DNA of 64,000 nt from Strigamia acuminata. Lineage: Eukaryota; Arthropoda; Chilopoda; Geophilomorpha; Linotaeniidae. Positions 11,121-29,800 of the stretch are shown here, in pieces; position 1 is the stretch's first letter; the number at the start of each line of letters is the position of its first letter. The DNA is taken from positions 15,404,427-15,468,426 of the forward strand of contig OX442315.1 of the NCBI GenBank assembly GCA_949358305.1. The letters run 5' to 3'. The notes under the pieces were generated by a model, which made no database searches, was not told where the DNA came from, and saw only the letters and a list, made by a program, of their open reading frames with translations. The translations under genes were made by a program, and so were the position numbers.

Positions 11121-12390
11121 TCAGTTGGAATTGCTGCTGTTGCGTGGTGGTCGCAAATGATTTCGTTTCATGCACTGAACCAACCACTGGATCCCTTCGT
11201 CGACTCCGTCACTGTTTAGAATAGCAATAAATTAATCGTATTTAACGTGCGAAATGATTCGTACCCTTTGAGTGCAGACACTGGTAATACGAGACAGTCG
11301 CGTCTGCCTATTCGATGCGCACTTTCGTTAAAAACCGACTTAATGTCGCTAATTTTCAAACATCCGTCAATATCTTGTTTATTTGCCAAGACCAAGAGTG
11401 GAACCGCATATAGTGTGTCGTTTCCTATCATCTTATCTGTATAAAATTAAATTATATCGAATTAGAATGATTTAATTTATCGTAAATGCTCTTAATCAAC
11501 ACGGTATCCTTTATCCAATTGACCGAAACGACTAAAATAAATATATAAATTGACCGAAACGACTAAAATAAATGTCTAAATTGACCGAAACGAATAAAAT
11601 AAATGTCTAAATTGACCGAAACGACTAAAATAAATGTCTAATTTGACCGAAATGACTAAAATAAATGCCTAAATTGACCTAAACGACTATAAAAAATGTC
11701 TAAATTGACCTAAACGACTAAAATAAATGTCTAAATTGAATAAAACGACTAAAATAAATTTCTAAAATGTAAATGTCTAAATTTGATCACAAACACTGGA
11801 GGAAATCTAGGTTCAGTCAATAGAGCATCCATGAGCTATTAGAGCATTTACGGTAATGTTTTTTGGTTATACCGAAGGCTTCTTTTGATTGCTGGAGTCG
11901 TTCCTGGTCTGATGAATCGATAACGTAAATGACGGCATGAGATTCCGCGTAATACTATGAAATTGTATGAGTTATTTGGCATTTATTTTTGCTCGTTTTT
12001 ATCTCACTTTGTCCCAAAGTGATTGAAGTTCTTCTTGACCTCCCAAATCCCAGAAATTCAGTCTGAGTCCACTGACGTCAACTTTACCAACTGAAAAATA
12101 CAAAAATTATCGGATAAAGGATTGTTTTTAATTGTTTTCTTGAGTGTTACTGTTTAATCCTACGGTTGTGGTGATTTTATTGAGGTTTCCTCCTTTGTAG
12201 TCCTTGTTAAATTTCGTCTTGGTTTGCTCCAGGTAAGTCTAGTTTTTAATATTTCGTCTTTACAAAAAATCGTTCAATGTATGTAGCAGTACTCAACTGT
12301 TTTTCCCGCGTTGTCTAGACCAAGAATCAGTATAAAATATTCGTCTTTTTGGAATAGATATTTCCATAAACCGTAAAAAAGAGTAAACAT
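11121..12390 (-). CDS. ARFRP1: ARFRP1, Arf-related GTPase of the trans-Golgi
   Basis: This small GTPase recruits ARL1 and golgins to the trans-Golgi network. The N-terminus MFTLFYGLWKYLFQKDEYF resembles human ARFRP1, which lacks the myristoylated Gly2 of Arfs. GTP-binding motifs are complete: GLDNAGKT (G1, exon 1, split by an intron right after), KITTTVGLN (G2), FWDLGGQEELQSLWDK (G3), VLANKQD (G4) and PVSALKG (G5). The Arg-rich C-terminus is GIQWLVQCMKRNHLRPP. Start ATG is at 12388-12390 and stop TGA at 11121-11123. Six or so exons are separated by small introns; the largest intron (about 11441-11873) is almost wholly an inverted-repeat element with internal tandem repeats. About 195 residues, as in the family. 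Confidence 0.93.
11477..11856. mobile_element. MITE-like element with internal tandem repeats, filling an ARFRP1 intron
   Basis: Terminal inverted repeats are TTATCGTAAATGCTCTTAAT (11477-11496) and ATTAGAGCATTTACGGTAA (11838-11856); they pair with few mismatches. Between them lies the 31-bp tandem array described separately. No transposase frame is present, so it is non-autonomous. The element takes up about 380 of the roughly 430 bp of the intron. Confidence 0.6.
11518..11782. repeat. 31-bp tandem repeat array, about 8 copies
   Basis: The unit begins ATTGACCGAAACGACTAAAA and continues with TAAATGTCTAA. Eight copies are seen, the later ones more diverged (GACCTAAACGAC, then GAATAAAACGAC). 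The array lies inside the inverted-repeat element in the ARFRP1 intron. Confidence 0.8.
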
Positions 12391-12885
12391 GACTCGGTTA
12401 CATAGGAAGAGCTAAAGCGACGAGGTAAATACGAGATAAATTAAAGCTACTGCGCGCAAGATACCCGACGCTCCAAGTTGGATAAAATAAGCTTATTCTC
12501 TTTTTAGATAAGAATAATTTAATAAATTAAATAAAAATTAAAACCAAATTGTTTATTTCATCACTTTTTAAAAAAAATAACGTGATTTACGGACTTAGCT
12601 TTTACCCTTTAACATTAGGCATCGGGCGCTCCTTAGCTACCGAATGCGCCGCCATTGCTAATATTTTTGTTTTGGGTTTTCACCACGGTGGTTTTCACAC
12701 AAATAAAACAATCTCGAACATGTTTTCTACAGCTTTTATTAATAAAAAAATACAGCGTGATAGTTGATAACAACTTTTATTACATTTATTACTTCAATAG
12801 GAATCGAGTATCTAACGATTTCGAGTTCAACGCGAACCAGTCCTATTTAACGAATAAGCAATTCATTTAAATTCCAATTTAAACT
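12391..12885. other. spacer between MRGBP and ARFRP1 (tandem, both minus)
   Basis: It must hold the ARFRP1 promoter and the MRGBP 3' end. GCCGCCATTG near 12650 resembles a YY1 site (ATGGCGGC on the other strand). Nothing coding is recognised. Confidence 0.4.
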
Positions 12886-13718
12886 TCAATTTCGACGTCT
12901 TTTATTCGGTGGTGTGTCCCGTTGACTTCCACTTTTGGTTTCTGAAACCCTCGAAATCCGCTTTCGTTTAGGCGAATCGACTTCTTTCAATTCACGACTC
13001 TTTTCTTTCGTCGCACTTTTCCCGGCGCTTTGTTTACTGCTTTTCGCGCTTTCTTTATCTTCATTCGAATCTACACTGTTCCTCTGTTCGTCCCTGTGGT
13101 GCGTTCTGTGCGTAGTCGTCGTCGGAGCTTTCTGTTTCTTCTCACTCGACGATGTCGACGTCGAACTCTTCTCTTTCGTTTCTTTCTCCTTCTCTTTCTC
13201 GTCTTTGCCCTCTCGATCCTCCTTGTTTTCCTTCTGTTTCTGCTCCCTGTTGTGCTTTTGTTCCTCTTTTTTCAAAAGCAAACCGAATTCCCGCTCCGGA
13301 AGAACAAATTCTAATTCATCGTTAGGAAAAGGAACTATTTCCGACTCGTGCTGAATGAATAAAAAAAAATATATTAATTTATAAATTTAAATTTGTAATT
13401 TATTTTGTATACCGACCAAAGCTGACATGTCGTACATCGTTTCCAAATGGTCCCATATTTGTTGCGAGCCAATATCTTTCCTTAAAGCGTGTCGGAACTT
13501 ATTTAATATGCAGGCCATTTGGAAATGCCGATTGACACCTAAATAGCGAATAAAGAATTTATTTTAGACTTATTTTTTTTTATTAAACGTTGGAAAAACG
13601 TTTAAATTAATTTATTACCAACGGGTTTGTGTCCTCGCATCGCGAAAAACAACTGTACTTCAATTTCTACGTTCCAATCTACCAAATCTTCCGCCGCTGT
13701 TTTGTCTTTAATCGCCAT
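12886..13718 (-). CDS. MRGBP: MRGBP, NuA4/TIP60 subunit (Eaf7 family)
   Basis: It binds MRG15/MRGX in the NuA4 histone acetyltransferase complex. From ATG 13716-13718 the exons read through VDWNVEIEVQLFFAMRGHKP, VNRHFQMACILNKFR, IGSQQIWDHLETMYDMSAL and HESEIVPFPNDELEFVLP, which align in order with the human MRGBP/Eaf7 core. The C-terminal exon (from about 13281) is a lysine/glutamate/serine-rich low-complexity tail ending in basic PPNKRRRN, like the basic KRRRT end of vertebrate MRGBP, and probably a nuclear localisation signal. The tail is disordered and compositionally biased. It is divergent from the DDX43-type gene, whose start is only 314 bp away. Confidence 0.9.
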
Positions 13719-14032
13719 TTTTGTTTTCAAATTGCGTACAAAGACAACAAACCCTAGCGCCGTGTCTTCGCTTTCTTTCTGAATTTTATCTCATTTTTTA
13801 AATATATTTAATGTAATTTAATATTTTCAAAAAAAAAGAAACACTAAAAAAAAATTGCACGTTTATTTTAATAATTTAAGAATTAGAATATTTCGGAATA
13901 TTTAGTCCGTAATTTAATTTCATCACTAGTCGCACATTCGGCGCTGTCGAGCATAAGACATCCGATTGGTTTTTGGCCGGAAATTTTCAGCTAGCGGAGA
14001 GGCAAGTTCAATTTTTTCACTCTCCATTGAAA
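13719..14032. promoter_or_regulatory. short bidirectional promoter between MRGBP and the DDX43-type gene
   Basis: Only 314 bp separate the two start codons. An inverted CCAAT box (ATTGG, 13965-13969) lies about 65 bp upstream of the helicase ATG. A T-rich/A-rich middle separates two G+C-richer edges. Shared use is inferred from spacing and orientation. Confidence 0.5.
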
Positions 14033-17153
<3,121 letters not shown>

Positions 17154-17669
17154 AGATTCGTTTGTAATTTAATTAGAAGACTGTTTTTGTTTGTTTGTTT
17201 TTTAACTTCATGTAAAAATAACTATTAAATTGAATCATCGTGTTTTCCAAGTGTATTTTTTTTTATTATTCTCAATTATTTAGTGCTCGTACACAATGCA
17301 GAATTTAAGTACTAGATACTGTTCTGCGTCTGAAGGAAATTCACATTTTGCAATCTACCAAAACACAAAAGGAAAAAAAAAACGAGTAAAACATTTTCCA
17401 TGGTTTACAAAATTGATTTAAAAGCCTGGAATGGATTTTTTTTTTTCAATTCAATATACATATTAAATTTAAAATTATATTTTTATTTCGGTGACTTGAA
17501 TAGATGTAATTAGTAGAGACGGAATTAATACATTTTGTCACAAAACAGAAAGGAAAATTTACAAAAAAATCGTTTTCTATGTTTTAGACAATTATAATTT
17601 AACGCATCAGAAACAAAACTTACATTTCTCTTATATAAACTTTAATATTTTTTTTTAAATTATTTCCAA
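17154..17669. other. convergent 3' flank of the DDX43-type gene and SMAP
   Basis: AT-rich sequence, presumably the two 3' UTRs. No open frame or structured element was recognised. Confidence 0.5.
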
Positions 17670-20079
<2,410 letters not shown>

Positions 20080-20876
20080 CGTCGCGATATCGAGTTTGAT
20101 AAACCAACCGGCGTTTTCTCCCTTGTTCCGGTGGATGTCGCTGCTCGAGTTGGAGTGAATTGTTGGGTATCCATGCGCCGAATGGCAGCGATACTTCTCC
20201 GACCAATCGAACGAATATTCGGAGTACGTTTGTTATTTTAATTCAAGTTGTATCGATTTTAAATAAACTATATTTTTTAATTGGAAAATTTATTAAACTC
20301 GTCGTTTTATTTATAACCCGTATCTATTTTACTTCGCGGAGGAATGCTCAAATCTGAGCCTTGCGATTGGTGAAACGCGCATGCGTGGTTTTGAAAACGT
20401 TAAACAAAGGATGACACTATGAGAAATGAAAGTCTGTTGGTAGAATAAGTGTTTATTCACGTTGCTAAGCAGACGATATGAATAAAATAAATACAAGTTT
20501 GCAAATTCCAGAAATAAAACAAAATAAACCGAAAAATTTCTTTATTTGGTCTAATTTGTCACAAACAACAATTCCCCTCGAAATAACTCATTTATTTCTT
20601 GATATTCTATAATTTTAAACATTCCTACCAACAAAAATTCAAAATTTCCAAAAACACCATTCAAATTCAAACGAAACTGAAAGTGCAAGTTAAACTTGTT
20701 ATTTTCCTCCCGTTTTCTTTCCTTTATCATACTGGAATGTGGCACTTTGCTCGCTTTGCCCATTTTGCACACTTCCCTCGCTCGCGGTCACATGGACCCG
20801 TCCCACAAGACGCCAGTATCTTATTTCAGCCAAACAGTGGGCGGGTCAGAAGGAACGTGAGCGTCAAGAGGGAACC
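20080..20876. promoter_or_regulatory. divergent promoter region between SMAP and laminin alpha
   Basis: About 800 bp separate the two start codons. A CCAAT box on the plus strand (20203-20207) and an inverted one (ATTGG, 20366-20370) lie within it. G+C-rich patches next to both genes suggest leader exons. No gene is recognised between. Confidence 0.45.
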
Positions 20877-23800
20877 ATGGCGAGGGGGACGCTCGTAACA
20901 TTAATTGCACTTGTGGCATTACCCGCTCTGATCAATACTCAAGTGCTAACGCCGCCTTACTTCAATCTAGCCGAAGGACGACTCATAACGTCTTCGGCCA
21001 CCTGTGGATACGGAGTTTCCGAACCGGAATTGTACTGCAAACTCGTCGGCGCGCACGTGGATCGAAAAGACAACCCCAATGTGAACATCATCCAGGGACA
21101 GGTCTGCGACTACTGCGATCCATCCAACCCAGAACTCAATCATCCGCCGCAACATGCCATCGACGGCACCGAGAACTGGTGGCAATCGCCGCCCTTGTCC
21201 AGGGGGAACACTTTTAACGAAGTCAATCTCACCATTGATTTGGGACAGGTGCGGACAAATTCTTATTATTTTTTTCTTTCTTTCTGTCTTGGGGCTCGCA
21301 ACGAGTCTTCGTTTTGTGGGGGACGCGAGTTAGGGTGAATGGGGTCAAGACGGGAGTGGATTTATAGTGGGGCCCACGTGGGACTGCGGGGGGGCCTCGA
21401 TTTTCAAAATAAAAATTTTATAAGTATTTTTTTTAGATTTTTTTTTTCTATTGGGGCTCCATGGGTCAAGAGGGAAACTTTTGGGATTTTTTTTGTGTGT
21501 AATTTGAGTTGGGATGTTTGTTTATCAGTTAATTTTGTCTGGGTCAGTTTACTCGGTTCTGGAAGATATGGAGTGATCTTAGATGTGATTTTATTCAAGA
21601 GTTTGAATTACGTGTGAACTGCTTTTTATTTCCATTTTTTGGGTTTTTTTTTCGTTAAAATTTTGAAATTTGATCGAAATTGGGTGGAAGTTTAAAGTGC
21701 TAAACATAAGTGAAGTTGGGGCTAAATCAAATTTTAAAAAAATGTATATACAAGATGTGATTATACAAATAAATCCTTGTTTCACCATAACAGGTAAAGG
21801 TGGAGTTTTCAATCTCCTTTAAAGGGAGTACTCGTAGTACTCTGTATTAATGAGCACTGGATGAATAAGGTCATCCATAATTAACAATAAAAAAAATTAA
21901 TATTTCAAGTTTTCAACTTCAATTTTTGCTATTTTGTCTTCCAGACTATGAATAGAATTAAATAGAATGCAAAACATGTTATCATCATGGCTTACTCATG
22001 CTTATATAGAATAAAAGAAATTTGATTAATGCAGGGAAGCAAGCTTTTCTCAAAAGCTATGGGCCATCTGCAAGTGCATTGCATTGTGGGAGAAATCTCA
22101 GACAGTGCATTGCATTGTGGGAGAAATCTCAGACAGTACATTTTTTGGGTATTTGTATGATTTAAATTAAATTAAAATTTTCTTTTTGTTCTTTTGAAGG
22201 AGTTTCATGTGGCTTATGTGTTTATTAAAATGGCAAATTCGCCACGACCTGGTATATGGGCTTTGGAAAGATCAACTGACCACGGGGAAACGTGGAAAGC
22301 GTGGCAGTACTTCGCTGACAATCCGAATGAATGCAGAAGATACTTCGGCCTTGGTCAGGAATCGTCACACATCACAGCGGACGATTCTGTCACTTGTGAA
22401 ACTCGATTTTCAACCGTTGTACCCTTAGAAGGAGGAGAAGTAAGAAGAAATTCATTCATTTATTTATTAATTTAATTAATTAATTTACTTATTTATTTGT
22501 TTATTTGTTTATTTTTATTTTTTTCGATTAATTAGATCGTCGTGTCACTTCTTCATGGCCGCCCTAATGCGGAAAACTTTTACAATTCGACCGTGCTCCA
22601 GGATTGGACTAAAGCGACAAATATCCGTTTGCGATTTCTCCGTACGAAAACTTTACTCGGTCACTTGATGTCGGTTGCTCGCCAAGATCCCACAGTTACT
22701 CGCCGAGTAATAGCCAAACCCAAATCAATAATGTAGTGTAGAATTAATGACGTCACAGTTCTCGGATCACACTAGGACTAACAATGACGTCACTAGTTCT
22801 AACTCGAAAAGTTTTTCGCCTTCTTTCAATCAACTTTTTACTCTCTTTTTGTAGTATTTCTACAGCGTTCGTGATATTTCAATCGGTGGACGTTGCGTAT
22901 GCAATGGTCACGCCGATACGTGCGACATAACCGATCCGAACGACCAATACAAACTTCTGTGCAGATGTCAACACAACACTTGCGGCGCCCAATGCGAATT
23001 CTGTTGCCCCGGTTACGAACAAAAGAAATGGCGGGCGGCAACTACGTACGCTCAAAACGAGTGCGAACGTTCGTATTATTTAAACAATCTCGCATTCACA
23101 ATATCCCTAACTTTATTACTTCTTAGAATGCAACTGTTTCGGCCATTCGTACGACTGCGAGTACGACGAAGAGACCGATCGACTGGGTTTGAGTTTGGAC
23201 GAGCAGGGCCGACACGAAGGCGGCGGCTTGTGTCAAAATTGTCAACACAACACCGAAGGAATCAACTGTAATCGTTGCAAACCCGGTTATTTCAGACCGT
23301 ACGGGAAACCCTTAAACGCCACCGATGTTTGCCACCGTAATTTAACCCTGAAAAATTAATTTAATCATTTTTTGTGTGTAATTTTTTAATTTTTTTCAAG
23401 CGTGCAATTGCGACATATTTTATTCGACCGGTTCGTGTTACGAGGGAAACGGTATATGCGAATGTCGACCGGAATTTTTACCACCGAATTGCGACGGTTG
23501 CAATCACGGCTATTACGGCTATCCGAATTGCCAGCCGTGCGATTGCCATTTGAACGGAACGAGAGGTCAAGTGTGCGAAGTCGGTGGCGGACAGTGTCCG
23601 TGTAAACCGAATTACAGAGGGAAAAATTGCGACCAGTGCGCCGAAGGATATTATAATTTTCCAGAATGTTTACGTAAATATGAATTTTTTTTTTACAAAT
23701 ATATATTTTTTAATTTTTAATTTTGGTTTCAGCTTGCGACTGCAATCTCCAGGGGTCAGTGGACCCGTATTGCGACATCGTTTCGGGTCAATGTTCGTGC

Positions 23801-26800
23801 AGAACAAACTACGGCGGACGGGCTTGCGCCGATTGTGATCACGGGTTTTATGGATACCCAGATTGCGTTCGTAAGTTGATATTTTTGAAATTTGAACTTC
23901 TTTATTTAATGTTATTTTATAATTAGACTGCGGCTGCGACGAAACGGGATGTGCGAGAGAGATTTGTAACAAAACGACGGGCTCCTGTATATGTAAAGAA
24001 GGTTTTGGGGGCTCGCGATGCTCCGATTGTTCCGAGGCTTATTACGGAAAACCAAATTGCAGAGGTAATTAATATTTATTTGATTTTTGAAATTTTTTTG
24101 TTGTTGTAAATTTATGCATTTTTTAAGCTTGCAATTGCAATTTGCACGGCTCTGTGGGCCCGAGTTGTGACGGAACAGGAAAATGCAGTTGTTTAGTCAA
24201 TTACGGCGGTTTACAATGTACTCATTGCACGCCCGGGTATTACCAATATCCGGAATGCAAACGTGAGTATATAAAAATTGATGCTGATTGATATTGTGAT
24301 GTTAATTTTACTTGTTTTAGCTTGTAACTGCAACTCATTCGGCTCCGTCGGAGTGTCCTGCGACGACGAGGGTCGCTGTACTTGCCGCTCAAACTTTGAC
24401 GGCGGCAATTGCGATCGTTGTCGCGAAGGATTTTACAATTTTCCGGCTTGCGAAGGTCAATTGACGATTAATTGATGAATATTTTGTAATTGTTGTTGGT
24501 AAATTTGATTATTTAGAATGCAATTGCGATCCCGCCGGTGTTTTGCCAACTTTCGCCGGATGTGGAACCTTGACTTCCGGCGAATTGTGCCAGTGTAAGG
24601 AAAGGGTGACGGGAAGAATCTGTAATCAATGTAAACCTCTCTACTGGAATTTGCAAGCGTTTAATCCCGACGGATGCGAAGGTAGATCGCAAATAACAAT
24701 TGAAAATTTAAAAAATGTCGATGAATTTTTTTTTATTTTTGTAAATTAGATTGCGGTTGTCATTTGCCCGGAACCGTGGGAGGAATCAACGTGTGCAACG
24801 GCGAAACTGGACAGTGTTTTTGCAAACCAAACACCGGGTCGCGCAAATGCGAACAATGTCGCGACGGAAGTTACGATTTGCAACAAGATAACTTGTTCGG
24901 ATGCGTCGGTTGGTTTGATTATCGATTTGTATTTGATTTAGTTGTGTGAATTAATTGTTTTTCAGATTGTGGGTGCGATATCGGGGGTTCCATTAGCAAA
25001 GTATGCGACAAGTCATCGAGTGGTCAGTGTTCTTGTCAACCTCGAATCGAAGGACGCACTTGCAACGAGCCGACTCCTTTGCACTATTTCCCGTCTTTGT
25101 ATCAACTTCAGTACGAATTGGAAGACGGTCACACTCCGAATTTGACTCCTGTTCGCTATGGGTATAGCGAACATGATTTCCCCGGTTATTCGTGGAGGGG
25201 TTACGCTATTTTTTCACCTTTACAAGTAAAATTATTTGAAATTATTGTGAAATTTATTGATTTTTGTTGATTTTATTCATTTGTTTTTGCAGAAAGAAGT
25301 TCAGACACGATTGAATATTGAAAGACCGAGTTTGTATCGAGTTGTTGTGCGGTATATTAATCCAAATCACGAAGATGTTGTCGGTTTCGTCGTGTTTATG
25401 CCCGACCATTACGGAGGCATAAAATTTAAATTTTTGTGAAAATAAAACTTAAAATTAATCGTTTAAAAATTGTTTCGTTCTAGATACGAGACAATCGAGT
25501 CCGATTCGGTTCGAACCGACCGGACAACCAAAATTATTAACCGTTTCCGGGAAAGAAAATTTAATTCCGAGCCATTTCGTCATTAATCCAGGCAGATGGA
25601 CCATCAGCTTCAAAATCGACCAATCGATATACATCGTAAGACGAAAAATTGAAATTAAAACCAAAAAAATGCAATTTTTTACGTCTCGATTCAGGATTAC
25701 TTCGTGTTACTCCCCGCCGCGTACTACGAAGCGACTTTACTGCAAGAAAACGTGAACATTCCTTGCAAATTGGGCTCGAAATTGCCGATGTGCATTCATT
25801 ATTTGTATCCGGAACTGAACGACTACACGGCAGCGCGTGGCGAGCGGGGCTACGTGCTCGTCGATGGTGACGAGAAATTAAACACCCAACTGTACACCAA
25901 CTTCGAGTTGCTGGACGAGTTGGAAATTGGAGACGAAATGGCGTTGTTGGACTCGAATCAGCGAGAGATGCAAGTGGAACTGGTCGTGCCGAAAGCGGGT
26001 CGTTACGCGCTCGTGGTGCTCTACCACACGCCGAAAGACGCGAGGACGGCCACGATCCACATCGAAACAACGGCCACGAGCGGCCGTGACAAGGGACGAG
26101 CCATTCTGCACGAATGCATGTACTCGATGCTGTGTAGACAAGCCGTCACGGATCCCTCGGGAAGAGTCGCCATGTTTAATTTCGAGAGCACTAATATTGT
26201 AATAACGATCAGTGGGTCTGAAACGATAAATGTTGCGATTGATTCAGTCGTGGCGGTGCCGAGGAATGATTGGAGTTTGGATTATATCGATCCAAAGCGG
26301 TCGTGCGTTAGACGAGACGGGGTTCCCATTGAGGGACAATTCTCCACTGTTCCTGGAATGATTAAAGTATGAAATTAAATTTTTAAAAAAAATAAAAAAT
26401 TAATTTTTTTAATATGTTTTTTTAAGGTTGAAATGGAAAGTGACGAGAAGTTTGATAAGAATGCGACGATTTTTCCGGCGACTTTGTTGGAGCTTGATGT
26501 CGGGTTGGTTTATTTGGATTATAAAGACGCGTCGGTGGATATTCGTGGCAGTGTTCCGCATTCGGGATTTTACGTGTTCGTGGTTCATTATTATCAACCG
26601 AAACATCCGGGTATGTTTTAAAAATTTTGTGGTTTTATTTATTTGTTTGTTTTTTTTTGACAAATGTTTTGGTTTTGGTTTGCAGAGTTTGATTTGGGAG
26701 TGGTTATTCAAAACGGGCAGTTTTACGAAGCGGTTTTGCCAGTTCCGTTCTGTCCAAGCGTGTCCGGTTGTCGGTCCGTCGTTAGAGATAAAAGTGGCGA

Positions 26801-29800
26801 CATTCAATATCAGATCAGTGAGAATTGGAGCATGACGATAAAGGAACAGAATCACAAAAGTGTTTGGCTGGTAATGTGACAGCGTCAATAGTGGGACGAG
26901 GGGAATTTACACAAATTGTTGACAGATATTTGCACTTAAAAATGACATTTTTGTGTTTTTTAACCAAAAAAGTCAAATTTTTTTGTTAAAAAATGCATTT
27001 TCTATCTGTTTTTCAACATAAAAACTGCATTTTTGCATCGAAATGTGTATTTTTGAGTTTAAAAATGTTTTTTTATTGTCTCAAATGCACTAAACCCTCG
27101 TCTCACGCTTCTGGATAGTGTTGAAATATATTAAAATATATTATAAATACTCGGACTTGTATTGAAACATGTTTTCAGGATTATATTTTAGCAATTCCTG
27201 CCGAGATCTACAAAGCAGAACTGCTCAAGGAAATTTCTCTCGACAGAACGAACGATTTCATTGAAGAATGTGGTCAAAACCAATTCTATCTCGAATCATC
27301 AACAACAGGCAAGTTAATTGCAAACTTTAGATAAATTTTTAATCAAAATAAACGTCGTTTGACATAGGTTTTTGTCGAGATGCCACATTTTCTCTGACCA
27401 CCGACTACAATCACGGCGGTTTGCGTTGCCATTGCACGTTCGAAGGCTCGGAAAACTTGTACTGCGACGCTTTTGGCGGCCAATGTCAGTGTAAACCGTA
27501 CGTCATTGGAAGAACGTGCTCACAATGCAGAACCGGTTACTTCGGTTATCCCGACTGTCATCCTTGCAACTGCCCGTCCACCGCCGTTTGCGATCAAGTC
27601 ACGGGAGAGTGCATTTGCCCCCCTCGTGTCACCGGCGAACACTGCGACACTTGTTTACAAAACACGTACGGATTTGATCCAATTATTGGCTGCGAGGTGA
27701 ATATTTTTAAAACCCGTTAAATTGGACACGAAATAAACAAATTCCTCTTTTTTCAGGACTGCAATTGCAATCCTCTCGGAGTCGAAAACGGAAATTTGCA
27801 GTGCGATTTGTTTTTGGGCGAATGCGAGTACGTAATAACGAGAGAAATCAATAAAAAAATATTAATTTTTAAATTTTTTAAATTTATTTTTAAATTAACA
27901 ATTACAGCTGCAAAGCGAATATCGTCGGTCGCACCTGTTCGAGTTGTAAACCCGGATATTGGTCTTTCCCATTTTGTCAGTTGTGTAATTGCGATTTCCG
28001 AGGTACGACGGAAGATATTTGCGACATGGACAACGCCTATTGCTTCTGCAAAGTAAAAAGAATAATATTTTTGTTGAGCAAATCGATTTTAACCGACCGT
28101 GTTCGATAGGAAAACGTTTACGGGCCGATGTGCGACACCTGCAAACCCTCGACTTATTATTTACAAGAAAACAATCCACTCGGATGCACCAAATGTTTCT
28201 GTTTCGGTAAATCGGATCGATGCACCAGCGCCTCGTGGTACAGAACTCAAGTGTTCGAGCTTAACGGGTGGGAAAATGTCGTTTTCCTTCAACCTGGAAC
28301 GGTGAACATCGAGCCGGGCAGCAATTTCACGTCGTCTTTGACGACCCAAGGAGTCACGATTGAATTGCAAGAGGCGCAAACAACGTCCGGAAACGTTCTG
28401 TATTTCTCAGCGCCGAGCGATTACCTCGGAAATAAGGTGAAAGAATTTAATTAAGCCAAATTGTAATTATTACAATAATTATTTTGTGTTTTAGATCGTG
28501 TCTTACGGTGGTTTCTTACGATACACGATCAGTTTCAGCATGGATGGCAGAGGTGGCGCTTATTTATTCCTTCCTGATGTAATTCTCGTGGGTAGCAACA
28601 TGACTTTGGTGTACGAACACGAAGAGCTGCCGTCAATCGGCGAAGAACTGGACGTCGAAGTTGCCTTGTTGGAAACGCATTTTCACACACTGTCCGGCGC
28701 GGATGTGACTCGAGAACAATTCATGGTCGTTCTTCATAATTTAGAAAGCGTTTACATCCGCGGCGAGTATTTCACGGGAACTAAGGAAATTTCGTGAGAA
28801 ATTGATGAATAAATTGGTTTTAAGTGATTTTTAACACTTTTTTCGACGCAGATTGCAATTGATGATGATGGATATTGCTGTTAGTGCTTATTTTGCCGAT
28901 TCCACCGAAGCGCTGAGCGTAGAACAGTGTTTGTGTCCGCAAAACTATCAGGGTTTGTCGTGCGAAGAGTGCGCCAAGGGTTACTATCGCTCGCCACAAG
29001 GTCCCTACGGTGGTTACTGCGTTCCGTGCCAGTGTCACGGACATGCGGATTCCTGCGATCCCGTTACGGGCAAATGCTTCGTGAGTCCATTTAGAGTTTT
29101 TAGTAATTTTTGGGCTTATTTTTGTCTATTTTTTACAGAATTGTAAGTATAATACGACCGGTGATCATTGCGAGACGTGTGTTGAAGGTTTCCACGGTGA
29201 TGCGACGATTGGTTCGTCCTACGACTGTTTTATTTGCGCATGTCCGCATCCTACTATGACCAACAAGTACGTACATCGTCGCCATTTTGTTTAAAATTAA
29301 TTTTAATTTAATTTTTTTTTATTTAATTTTTTAGTTTTGCTAAAAGTTGTGAATTTAGTCCATCGGGCAATGAAATCCACTGTGAGTGCAAGGAAGGTTA
29401 TTTTGGACCGCAATGCAGTTTGTGAGTATAAAAAAATTGAAAAAATTAAAAATTAAATTAATTGGTATTGTTTTTCAGCTGCGCTGCCGGTTATTACGGC
29501 CGTCCGAACATCACGAACGAGTACTGCAAACCGTGCGAATGCAATAACAACATCGATTCGAGTAGTTTTGGCGCCTGCGACTCTCTAACCGGCGAATGCG
29601 TTCAATGTTTGAACAACACGTTCGGTTCCGCCTGCGAAATTTGCGCTCCCAATCATTTCGGAGACGCCGTAGAGTTAAAAAATTGTAAAAGTAAGTATTT
29701 GAACGGGAAAAAAGGATTTATTTTATTGAAGATCAAATTAAAAACGAAAACGACACGTTGCGGTGATGTTTGGTTTTTAATTTTGGGGGAAATGTTTGTT

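Noticed and set aside
12886-13354. Serine/cysteine- and leucine-rich plus-strand frames across the MRGBP tail
   Set aside because: They are reverse translations of the Lys/Glu/Ser-rich low-complexity MRGBP C-terminus.
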